Below, one piece after another: positions 20,048 to 27,112 of a DNA stretch of 64,000 nucleotides (position 1 is the first letter of the stretch; every line of letters begins with the position of its first letter). This DNA is from JAEMQF01 sp963850525 (GTDB lineage: Bacteria > Pseudomonadota > Gammaproteobacteria > Burkholderiales > Burkholderiaceae_C). The DNA lies in NCBI GenBank assembly GCA_963850525.1, contig CAWKLQ010000006.1:1-64000 (forward strand), in the 5' to 3' direction. Under the pieces are notes generated by a model, which saw only the letters and a list, made by a program, of their open reading frames with translations, searched no databases and was not told where the DNA came from. Both the position numbers and the translations under genes were made by a program.

Positions 20048-20524
20048 TTGTCGATTCTAGGAACCCGCAGCAGAGTCTGGTCCGACGAAGCCGCTTGCGC
20101 CACTTGCGCCCGTTCTTTGGCGCACCGCGAGGCCTTGCGCGACGCCTTCGTCGAGCTGCGCGGGCCGCTCGGCGCCGGCAAGACGACTTTCGTGCGCCAC
20201 GTGTTGCGCGAACTCGGCGTCACCGGGCGCGTGAAAAGCCCGAGCTACGCCGTCGTCGAGGCCTACGAGCTGCCCCAGCTGAATCGGGTTCTGCATATTT
20301 GGCACTTCGATTTCTACCGCTTCAAGAGCCCACGCGAATGGGAAGACGCAGGCTTTCGCGATCTCTTCGCCGCGCCCGGACTGAAGCTCGCCGAGTGGCC
20401 GGAGAAGGCGCAAGGCGTGCTGCCCACGCCTGACCTGCGCATTGACATCGAGCCCCTCGATGACGACGTGCGCCAGGTGCAGTTCAGCGCGTTCACGCCG
20501 CGAGGCGTGGAGTTGCTCGAATGA
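20048..20524 (+). CDS. tsaE: tRNA threonylcarbamoyladenosine synthesis ATPase TsaE
   Basis: TsaE is the ATPase partner of TsaD/TsaB in making t6A37 of ANN-decoding tRNAs. The P-loop GPLGAGKTTFVRHVL, the segment GRVKSPSYAVVEAYE and HFDFYRFKSPREWEDAGF are diagnostic. No ATG precedes the P-loop at a sensible place; the TTG at 20048 gives 158 residues, the family length, and is chosen for that reason. That start touches the first base of divergent queG. The 3' end overlaps amiC by four bases (ATGA), as is common for this pair. Confidence 0.88.
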   Translation: MSILGTRSRVWSDEAACATCARSLAHREALRDAFVELRGPLGAGKTTFVRHVLRELGVTGRVKSPSYAVVEAYELPQLNRVLHIWHFDFYRFKSPREWEDAGFRDLFAAPGLKLAEWPEKAQGVLPTPDLRIDIEPLDDDVRQVQFSAFTPRGVELLE

Positions 20525-21909
20525 CGCTGACTCGGCGCACGGCATTGCAGGCGATGGGCAGCCTCGTTCTGAGCTTGGGCGCGCGCGACATCGCCTGGGG
20601 CGCGGGAATCGTCGCGGTGCGCGTTTGGCCGGCGCAAGACTATTCGCGAATCACGATCGAATCCGACGAGCCTTTGACGGAAAAGCACTTCCTGCTCCAG
20701 GAGCCGGCACGCCTCGTGATCGACGTTGACGGCCTGGAGCTGAGCCCCAGCCTGCGTGACCTGGTGGGCAAGATCGCTCCCGACGACCCGTATATCGCCG
20801 GCCTGCGCGTCGGCCAGTTCCAGCCCAAGGTCGTGCGCCTGGTGATCGATTTGAAGCAGGCGATCGCGCCGCAGCTCTTCACTTTGGCGCCGATCGCTGC
20901 GTACAAACATCGCCTCGTCTTCGACCTCTACCCGGCGCAGGAGCGCGACCCCTTGCTCGCGCTGATTCGCGACAGGGAGGCCGCCGAACAGCGTGCTGTC
21001 AAGGCCTTGGAGAGTGCCCTCGGCGAGATGGCGGGGAACAACAGCAACGTGGCGCTGGACAAAGCGCCTGGGGCTTCGGCGCCGCGCGCGCTCGCCGCGG
21101 CTTCGGTGCCCGCGACGGCACCACCCGCTTCGGCGCCGCTCACGGCGCCGGCCGTGGTCGGCCCGCCCGCGGTTGCGGCATCGGGCAAGGGCCGGATCGA
21201 CAGGCTCGTCGTCGTCGCCATCGACCCCGGGCACGGCGGCGAAGACCCCGGCGCGACCGGGCGGCGCGGCTTGCGCGAGAAAGACGTCGTGCTCGCGATC
21301 GCCTTGCAGCTGCGCGATCGCATCAACGCGATCAGCGGCATGCGCGCGATGCTGACGCGCGACGGCGATTACTACGTGCCGCTTTACGACCGTGTGCGCA
21401 AGGCGCGCCGCGTGCAGGCGGACCTGTTCGTGTCGCTGCACGCCGACGCCGTGAAAACGCCCAAGGCGCACGGCGCGTCGGTGTTCGCGCTGAGCTCGCG
21501 CGGCGCGAGCAGCGCGACGGCGCGCTGGATGGCCGAGCGCGAAAACGGCTCCGACCTGGTGGGCGGCGTGAACACGCAGAACAAGGACACATCCGTCGTG
21601 CGCGCCATGGTCGAAATGAGCACCGCCGCGCAAATCAAGGACAGCCTGAAGATCGGCAACGAGGTGCTGGGCCACATCGGCCGAATCGGGCCCTTGCACA
21701 AGGACCGCGTCGAACAAGCCGGGTTCGCCGTGCTGAAAGCGCCCGACATTCCATCGATCCTGGTCGAGACGGCGTTCATCTCGAACCCGGGTGAAGAGAA
21801 GAAACTGCGCGACCCGAAATACCAGCAGCAGCTCGTCACCGCGCTGGCCAGCGGCATCAAGCGCTACTTCGCGAAGAACCCGCCGACGGGACGGCAACGC
21901 ACGCTGTAG
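20521..21909 (+). CDS. amiC: N-acetylmuramoyl-L-alanine amidase (AmiC type)
   Basis: A 462-residue periplasmic amidase that cleaves septal peptidoglycan during daughter-cell separation. The N-terminus has a twin-arginine-like signal (TRRTALQAMGSLVLSLG). Residues about 30-140 form an AMIN domain, followed by an Ala/Pro-rich linker and the Amidase_3 domain with zinc ligands: His in AIDPGHGGEDPGA, Glu in REKDVVL, His in LFVSLHADA, and catalytic Glu in ILVETAFISNPGEE. Translation is coupled to tsaE by a 4-base overlap. Confidence 0.94.
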   Translation: MTLTRRTALQAMGSLVLSLGARDIAWGAGIVAVRVWPAQDYSRITIESDEPLTEKHFLLQEPARLVIDVDGLELSPSLRDLVGKIAPDDPYIAGLRVGQFQPKVVRLVIDLKQAIAPQLFTLAPIAAYKHRLVFDLYPAQERDPLLALIRDREAAEQRAVKALESALGEMAGNNSNVALDKAPGASAPRALAAASVPATAPPASAPLTAPAVVGPPAVAASGKGRIDRLVVVAIDPGHGGEDPGATGRRGLREKDVVLAIALQLRDRINAISGMRAMLTRDGDYYVPLYDRVRKARRVQADLFVSLHADAVKTPKAHGASVFALSSRGASSATARWMAERENGSDLVGGVNTQNKDTSVVRAMVEMSTAAQIKDSLKIGNEVLGHIGRIGPLHKDRVEQAGFAVLKAPDIPSILVETAFISNPGEEKKLRDPKYQQQLVTALASGIKRYFAKNPPTGRQRTL

Positions 21910-21945
21910 CCCACGCCACTCCCCTTGACCACGCGAGTCCACCCT

Positions 21946-22893
21946 ATGTTGCACCCCCAGGCCAAGGCCTTGATCGACTTGCTCGAAGAGCGCGGCGTTC
22001 CGGCGATGCACACGCTGAGCCCGACCGAGTCGCGGCGCCTGTACCGCGAGCGACGCCACGTCGTTCAACCCGATCCTCCCGAGGTCGCGCAAGTGCAATC
22101 GCTGAGTGCCGTGGGGCCGCACGGTGCGATACCGCTGCGCTTGTATCGGCCGCTGCTCGCTGCACCAGGCGCGCCACGCGCCCTGCCCGTGCTCATCTAC
22201 TTTCACGGCGGCGGCTGGGTCATCGGCGACCTCGACACGCACGATACGCTGTGCCGCGAACTCGCCAACGGCGCGGGCGTCGTGGTGGTCTCAGTCGACT
22301 ACCGCATGGGCCCGGAGCAGCGCTTCCCGGTCGCGGTAGACGATTGCATTGCGGCAACGACCTGGGTCCACGGCCAAGCCGCGAAACTCGGCATCGATGC
22401 GAAGCGCATCGCCGTAGGCGGCGACAGCGCCGGCGGCAACCTGGCGACGGTCGTGGCGCTGACGCTGCGCGACCGCGGCGACGTTGCGCTCGCGTATCAG
22501 TTGCTCATCTACCCCGCCACCGACATGCGGCGCATCGCGCCGTCGCACACGCGCAACGGCCAGGGTTACCTGCTGACGAGCGACACGATGGCCTACTTCC
22601 AGGGTCACTACATCGAGAACCCGGCGCACGAACTCGACTGGCGCGCCTCGCCGCTGTTGCACCCGGACCTGAGCCATCTGCCGCCGGCGCTGGTGCTGAC
22701 CGCCGGCTACGACCCGCTGCGCGACGAAGGCATCGAGTACGCACAAGCCTTGAGCCAGGCCGGCAACCGCGCCACCCACATCAGCTTCGAGCGCCAGATC
22801 CACGGCTTCATCTTGATGGGGCGCGTCATCGACGAAGCGAACGAGGCGGTCGCGATTTGCGCGGCGCAACTGCGGCGCGCTCTGGCCGCTTGA
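21946..22893 (+). CDS. Alpha/beta hydrolase, hormone-sensitive lipase family esterase
   Basis: A 315-residue esterase. The oxyanion motif HGGGWVIGD, the nucleophile elbow GGDSAGGNLA (Ser), the Asp in the AGYDPLRDEG region and the His in IHGFILM complete the HSL-family catalytic set. No signal peptide is seen, so it is probably cytoplasmic. The ATG at 21946 is chosen; a TTG at 21925 is also in frame. Substrate is unknown; short-chain acyl esters would be usual. It follows amiC by 36 bases and converges on dnaB. Confidence 0.9.
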   Translation: MLHPQAKALIDLLEERGVPAMHTLSPTESRRLYRERRHVVQPDPPEVAQVQSLSAVGPHGAIPLRLYRPLLAAPGAPRALPVLIYFHGGGWVIGDLDTHDTLCRELANGAGVVVVSVDYRMGPEQRFPVAVDDCIAATTWVHGQAAKLGIDAKRIAVGGDSAGGNLATVVALTLRDRGDVALAYQLLIYPATDMRRIAPSHTRNGQGYLLTSDTMAYFQGHYIENPAHELDWRASPLLHPDLSHLPPALVLTAGYDPLRDEGIEYAQALSQAGNRATHISFERQIHGFILMGRVIDEANEAVAICAAQLRRALAA

Positions 22894-22902
22894 GCCAAAC
22901 GC

Positions 22903-24342
22903 TCAATAGTCGGAACTGCTGCCCGGCGCGAGGTTGTCGAACTTGGTGAGCGGCTTGAGGAAGGTCAGCTTCACCGTTCCGGTAGGACCATTGCGCTGCT
23001 TGGCGATGATGATTTCCGCCACACCCGGCTCCTTGCACGCGTCCTTGGTGTAGTACTCGTCGCGGTAGATGAACATGATGACGTCCGCGTCTTGCTCGAT
23101 CGCCCCCGATTCGCGCAAGTCGCTCATCATCGGGCGCTTGTCGGTGCGCGACTCGACGCTTCGGTTCAACTGCGACAGCGCCAGCACCGGGCACTTCAGT
23201 TCCTTGGCGAGTGACTTCAAGCCGCGCGAGATTTCTCCGATCACGGTGGCGCGGTTTTCGTCCGAGTTGCTGCTGCCGCCGCTCATCAGCTGCAGGTAGT
23301 CGATGACGATCAGGCCGAGCTGCCCGCACTGGCGCGACAGGCGCCGCGCACGCGCGCGCAGTTCGCTGGGCATGAGCGCGCCGCTCTCGTCGATGAACAT
23401 GCTGACCTTGCCGAGTTTTTCCACGGCCTCGGACAGGCGCCCCCATTCGTCGTCGCGCAGCTTGCCCGTGCGCAGGTTGCTCTGGTCGATCCGGCCGAGC
23501 GAGCCGACCATGCGCAGCGCGAGTTGCGCAGCGCCCATTTCCATCGAGAACACGGCGACGGGCAGGCCTTCGCTGACTGCCACGTGTTCGGCGATGTTCA
23601 GCGCCAGCGCCGTCTTGCCCATCGACGGGCGCGCCGCGAGCACGATCAGATCGCCCGGCTGCAGGCCGGCCGTCATGCGGTCCATGTCGTAAAAACCGGT
23701 GCGCACGCCGGTCACTTCTTCGGCGCCGTTTTCGTGCAGCTCGTTGACGCGGTCGATGAGTTGCACGACGAGCGTGTCCATGGTCTGGAACCCGGCACGC
23801 GAGCGCGAGCCTTCTTCGCCGATGCGGAAGATCTTCGCCTCGGCTTCGTCGAGGATTTGCGAGACCGGCTGGCCCTGCGGGTTGAACGCCGTCGTCGCGA
23901 TTTCGTCGCTCGTCGCGACCAACTTGCGCAGCACCGCGCGCTCGCGAACGATCTCGGCGTAGCGCCGGATGTTGGCCGCGCTGATGACGCTTTGCGCGAG
24001 TGAATTCAGGTACGCCAGGCCGCCGCATTCGTCGCCCTTGCCCAGGCTTTGCAGCTGCTCGAAGACGGTGATCACGTCAGCGGGCTTGGTCGCGTTGATC
24101 AGGGCGCCGATCGCCGCGTAGATGTGGCGGTGCTCGTAGCGGTAAAAATCGCTGTCGGAGAGCAGGTCGCCAGCGCGGTCCCAGGCGCTGTTGTCGAGCA
24201 GCAAGCCGCCGAGAACGCTTTGTTCGGCCTCCACCGAATGCGGCGGGATGCGCAGCCGCGAAACCTCTTCGTCGGGAGCCCTCGCAGCGCCGCTCTGGCC
24301 CAGGGGGTTCGATGTCGAGGGGTCGCTCAGCGCTGTCACCAT
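22903..24342 (-). CDS. dnaB: Replicative DNA helicase
   Basis: DnaB unwinds DNA at the replication fork and recruits primase. The ATG at 24342 gives 479 residues, typical length. The N-terminal domain (PHSVEAEQSVLGGLLLDN) is followed by a linker and the RecA-like domain with Walker A ARPSMGKTALALN, Walker B LGLIVIDYLQLMSG and the downstream SQLNRSVE and RESGAIEQDADVIMFI segments. No intein is present. It lies downstream of rpsF-priB-rpsR-rplI, separated by a terminator and about 180 bases, so it probably has its own promoter. Confidence 0.97.
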   Translation of the reverse strand: MVTALSDPSTSNPLGQSGAARAPDEEVSRLRIPPHSVEAEQSVLGGLLLDNSAWDRAGDLLSDSDFYRYEHRHIYAAIGALINATKPADVITVFEQLQSLGKGDECGGLAYLNSLAQSVISAANIRRYAEIVRERAVLRKLVATSDEIATTAFNPQGQPVSQILDEAEAKIFRIGEEGSRSRAGFQTMDTLVVQLIDRVNELHENGAEEVTGVRTGFYDMDRMTAGLQPGDLIVLAARPSMGKTALALNIAEHVAVSEGLPVAVFSMEMGAAQLALRMVGSLGRIDQSNLRTGKLRDDEWGRLSEAVEKLGKVSMFIDESGALMPSELRARARRLSRQCGQLGLIVIDYLQLMSGGSSNSDENRATVIGEISRGLKSLAKELKCPVLALSQLNRSVESRTDKRPMMSDLRESGAIEQDADVIMFIYRDEYYTKDACKEPGVAEIIIAKQRNGPTGTVKLTFLKPLTKFDNLAPGSSSDY

Positions 24343-24450
24343 CGCGCCATCATACGAGCGAATTCCCCGCGCGCCTGCGCGCAACGCTGTGGACAAGCTG
24401 GGTACGGACTGTGGGGCGACTGTGGGGAGTGCAGAAACTTTCGCGCATGA

Positions 24451-24480
24451 AAAAAGGGGCTGGAAAGTCCAGCCCCTTTT
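24451..24480 (-). terminator. Intrinsic terminator after rplI
   Basis: A perfect stem AAAAGGGGCTGG/CCAGCCCCTTTT with a 5- to 6-base loop lies 45 bases beyond the rplI stop. Read on the minus strand it is followed by a run of T. It ends the rpsF operon ahead of dnaB. Confidence 0.9.
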
Positions 24481-24524
24481 CGCGATTCGCTCGAGCGCCC
24501 GGGCTCGCCCGGGACGCACCCGCA

Positions 24525-24977
24525 CTACTCGGTCTCGGCGACGACGACGACCTTGACTTCCACCATCACGTCGGTGTGCGGCGCGACTTTCACGATGTGC
24601 TCGCCCACCGTTTTGAGCGGCCCCGTGGGCATGCGGATTTGCGCCTTCTGCACCTTGAAGTCGATGCGGTTCAGTGCTTCGGCGATGTCGTGGTTCGTCA
24701 CCGAACCGAACAGGCGCCCGTCGACTCCGGCCTTCTGGATGATGTGCACGGAGCGGCCGTTCATCTTCTCGCCCAGCGCCGTCGCCGCGGCGAGTTTTTC
24801 GGCAGCCGACTTTTCGAGTTCGGCGCGCTTCAGTGCGAACTCCTTGATCGCGCTTTCGGTCGCGCGGCGTGCGATGCGCGAGGGGATCAGGTAGTTGCGC
24901 GCAAAGCCGTCCTTGACCTTGACCACATCACCCAGATTGCCCAGGTTCGCCACTTTATCGAGCAGGATCACTTGCAT
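24525..24977 (-). CDS. rplI: 50S ribosomal protein L9
   Basis: L9 binds 23S rRNA near the L1 stalk and affects reading-frame maintenance. The 150-residue product has the canonical N-terminus MQVILLDKVANLGNLGDVV, the signature GFARNYLIPS, a long connecting helix and the C-terminal domain with GRLFGSVTNHDIAEAL. It is the last gene of the rpsF-priB-rpsR-rplI operon, 11 bases after rpsR. Confidence 0.98.
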   Translation of the reverse strand: MQVILLDKVANLGNLGDVVKVKDGFARNYLIPSRIARRATESAIKEFALKRAELEKSAAEKLAAATALGEKMNGRSVHIIQKAGVDGRLFGSVTNHDIAEALNRIDFKVQKAQIRMPTGPLKTVGEHIVKVAPHTDVMVEVKVVVVAETE

Positions 24978-24988
24978 GCTGTGGGCTC

Positions 24989-25279
24989 CTAAACGCGGTG
25001 CTGATCGCTGTACGGCAACAGCGCCAGGAAACGCGCGCGCTTGATGCACGTCGTGAGCTGGCGCTGGAAGAATGCGCGCGTGCCGGTCAGGCGCGCCGGC
25101 GTGATCTTGCCGTTCTCGCCGACGAAGTCGCGCAGCGTGTCGACGTCCTTGTAGTCGATCTGCTTGACACCGGTGACGGTGAAGCGGCAAAAACGCTTGC
25201 GGCGGAACAGCAGCGACTGGGTGTTGCGTTTGGGTTTGCGGTCCTTGTTGAACCGACCTTTACCACGTGGCGGGGGCAT
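24989..25279 (-). CDS. rpsR: 30S ribosomal protein S18
   Basis: S18 forms a heterodimer with S6 on the 30S platform. The 96-residue product carries the family core CRFTVTGVKQIDYKDVDTL and GKITPARLTGT, with the basic RQLTTCIKRARFLALLPY near the end. The N-terminus is extended and basic (PPPRGKGRFNKDRKPKRN), as in betaproteobacteria. It lies between priB and rplI. Confidence 0.98.
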   Translation of the reverse strand: MPPPRGKGRFNKDRKPKRNTQSLLFRRKRFCRFTVTGVKQIDYKDVDTLRDFVGENGKITPARLTGTRAFFQRQLTTCIKRARFLALLPYSDQHRV

Positions 25280-25317
25280 ATTCGTTCCTCTTTCGTTTCA
25301 ATCTACTCGGCGAGCCG

Positions 25318-25599
25318 TCAGTCCAGCTCGGTCACATGAAAAATCACACCTCGGCCATTGCGCTGCGAACCCAGGAAGCCGGCAAAGCCATGCTCGCTTC
25401 CCATTTCCAGCCCGGTCAGGCGTTGCACGATCTCTCCAACCGCTCGCGCCTTGATCTCCATCGAGACCTTGCGCGGCTTGCCGTCTTGCGTGACCTCGGA
25501 CTCGTGCTTCAAGCTCAGGTCCAGGGCCGGCAATCCGGCCGGGGTGTAGCGCAGCGCTCCTCGTTGCACGAGCTGCGCGCTCAGAACCGTTCGGTTCAT
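25318..25599 (-). CDS. priB: Primosomal replication protein N
   Basis: PriB is a dimeric OB-fold protein that binds single-stranded DNA and helps PriA reload DnaB at stalled forks. The 93-residue product fits in length and in pattern: N-terminal NRTVLSAQLVQRGALRYTPAG, a middle LSLKHES segment and C-terminal GFLGSQRNGRGVIFHVTEL. Its place between rpsF and rpsR is the conserved one and supports the call. Confidence 0.95.
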   Translation of the reverse strand: MNRTVLSAQLVQRGALRYTPAGLPALDLSLKHESEVTQDGKPRKVSMEIKARAVGEIVQRLTGLEMGSEHGFAGFLGSQRNGRGVIFHVTELD

Positions 25600-25649
25600 T
25601 GCGCGTCAATTCGGCAAGGGATGAGTTTCGCTGCGGTGCGACTGCGCGC

Positions 25650-26006
25650 TCAGGCCTCCTGCGGCGCGCGGCGCGACTCTTCGCGCTCGGCGTTCTTCAT
25701 CATCACCGACGGCGTGGTCTCGGCTTGATCCTTGAGCACCGTCAAATGCCGCAGCACGGCGTCGTTGAAGCGAAAACCCGTCTCGAGCTCAACCAGCGCT
25801 TCCTTGCTGCACTCGATGTTGATGCACAGGTAGTGGGCTTTGGCGAGCTTCTGGATCTGGTAGGCCATCTGGCGACGGCCCCAGTCTTCGACGCGGTGGA
25901 CTTTGCCGCCCCCGGCGGTCACGACACCCTTGTAGCGTTCCAGCATGGCCGGAACCTGTTCGCTCTGATCCGGGTGGATCAAGAGCACGATTTCATAGTG
26001 ACGCAT
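25650..26006 (-). CDS. rpsF: 30S ribosomal protein S6
   Basis: S6 pairs with S18 on the 30S platform. The 118-residue product begins MRHYEIVLLIHPDQSEQVP and has the conserved HRVEDWGRRQMAYQI, AHYLCINIE and LRHLTVLKD segments, with a charged C-terminal tail. An AAGGAG ribosome site sits just before the ATG. It is the first gene of the operon; its leader holds a -10 box and a hairpin described separately. Confidence 0.98.
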   Translation of the reverse strand: MRHYEIVLLIHPDQSEQVPAMLERYKGVVTAGGGKVHRVEDWGRRQMAYQIQKLAKAHYLCINIECSKEALVELETGFRFNDAVLRHLTVLKDQAETTPSVMMKNAEREESRRAPQEA

Positions 26007-26017
26007 GAATACTCCTT

Positions 26018-26056
26018 GTGGTTTCCGCACGCTGGTGCGTTCGGTGGAAGCCACCC
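26018..26056 (-). promoter_or_regulatory. rpsF: Possible S6:S18 autoregulatory leader of rpsF
   Basis: On the minus strand a hairpin CGCAC-CAGC-GTGCG (26026-26039) is preceded by CACCGAA and flanked by GTGG and CCAC that could form an outer stem around a CCG-containing internal loop, all within 50 bases of the rpsF start. That resembles the known S6:S18 leader motif. The match is by eye only. Confidence 0.35.
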
Positions 26057-26092
26057 CGAGCGTCTGACTGGGTGTGGCAAGGCGAGCCCGCG

Positions 26093-26098
26093 AGTATA
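26093..26098 (-). promoter_or_regulatory. rpsF: Candidate -10 box of the rpsF operon
   Basis: TATACT on the minus strand, followed by a GC-rich discriminator (CGCGGG), 87 bases before the rpsF ATG. A GC-rich discriminator is typical of growth-rate-controlled ribosomal promoters. The -35 region is poor. Confidence 0.45.
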
Positions 26099-26194
26099 GA
26101 GGCATCCTGGGGGTCGGGCTGTTGGAGATACACCCACTGTCGCCGCTGAGCGAGCCGCGCCTAGACTGCGGCGCGACTGCGGCGGAGAACAACG

Positions 26195-26674
26195 ATGACG
26201 CAACGAGTCAAGAATTGCGCGATGTGCTCGGGCGCGCTCGAGGCGAGCCAGCTTAGCGAGGTATCGGGTGAAGACGGGCCGCTCAGAATCGTGGTCCGCA
26301 ACCTGCCCGTCCTGGCGTGCGCGAAGCAGCACCGCGCGCCGGTGCACCGCGACTTCATGATCTGGTTGATCCAGCAGATCCGCGAGCGCGAAACGCAAAT
26401 CGCCGCCGGCAAGGAACAAGGCCTGCTGTTCAAGAAGTATGAGTGCGGCGCGTGCGGCAAAGAACTCGCCGCCAAGTCCGAGGGGCGACAGAGCCACCCG
26501 TTCGATCTCGCCTACGTCGATCAGCCTGCCTTCAGTTTGGAGATCGACATGCCGCTCTTCAGGTGCATGGGTTGCGGCAAGGCGCAGATGCGTTGCGCGA
26601 AGGATTTGCACAGCCACGTTCCTGCAGCCATCGTCGGCATCAACGACAGTGCGGGTTTTCCTCACAGTGGCTAA
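26195..26674 (+). CDS. Small cysteine-rich, probably zinc-binding protein of unknown function
   Basis: A 159-residue soluble protein I do not recognise. It has three CxxC knuckles: NCAMCSG near the N-terminus, YECGACGKEL in the middle and FRCMGCGKAQ in the second half, plus single Cys in LACAKQHR and MRCAKD, and a HRDFMIWLIQQIRERE helix between. The spacing suggests two zinc ribbons. No signal peptide or membrane helix is visible. It is divergent from rpsF by about 190 bases and precedes the symporter genes by 170 bases without evident coupling. Redox or nucleic-acid binding is possible, but nothing decides it. Confidence 0.7.
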   Translation: MTQRVKNCAMCSGALEASQLSEVSGEDGPLRIVVRNLPVLACAKQHRAPVHRDFMIWLIQQIRERETQIAAGKEQGLLFKKYECGACGKELAAKSEGRQSHPFDLAYVDQPAFSLEIDMPLFRCMGCGKAQMRCAKDLHSHVPAAIVGINDSAGFPHSG

Positions 26675-26845
26675 CCCAAACATGTGAAGACGGTATGTCG
26701 AGCGCGGCGCCGACGCATCCCGTGTCGGCTCGGCGGCGAGGCGGGTTGGGCGTCGCGTGGATGCGCCGACTAAGGGTATGCAAGGAGGGCGCCAAACTTC
26801 GTTGCCCTGTATCCTTTTTTTGTAACCATCAACGACGGGGAATCT

Positions 26846-27112
26846 ATGCAACTCACCGACAAGCACAACGAGTACTGGCGAAAAAACTTGAAGATCACGG
26901 CAGTGCTTCTGCTCGCGTGGTTCATCGTCACATTCGTCGAAGCCTGGTTCGCGCGCGAACTCAACGGCGTGACCTTCCTGGGCTTTCCCCTGGGCTTTTA
27001 TATGTCGGCGCAAGGGTCGCTCGTGATCTACGTGGCGATCATCGGGTTGTATGCCTACCTGATGGGCAAGCTCGACAAGGAATACAACGTTGACGAGGGA
27101 GATCTGGAATGA
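26846..27112 (+). CDS. Small subunit of sodium:solute symporter (DUF4212)
   Basis: An 88-residue two-helix membrane protein: YWRKNLKITAVLLLAWFIVTFVEAWFARELN and then FLGFPLGFYMSAQGSLVIYVAIIGLYAYLMG. This is the DUF4212 pattern, seen with large symporter subunits of the acetate permease-like type. Its last four bases overlap the start of the large subunit (ATGA), which supports a two-component transporter. Confidence 0.93.
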   Translation: MQLTDKHNEYWRKNLKITAVLLLAWFIVTFVEAWFARELNGVTFLGFPLGFYMSAQGSLVIYVAIIGLYAYLMGKLDKEYNVDEGDLE

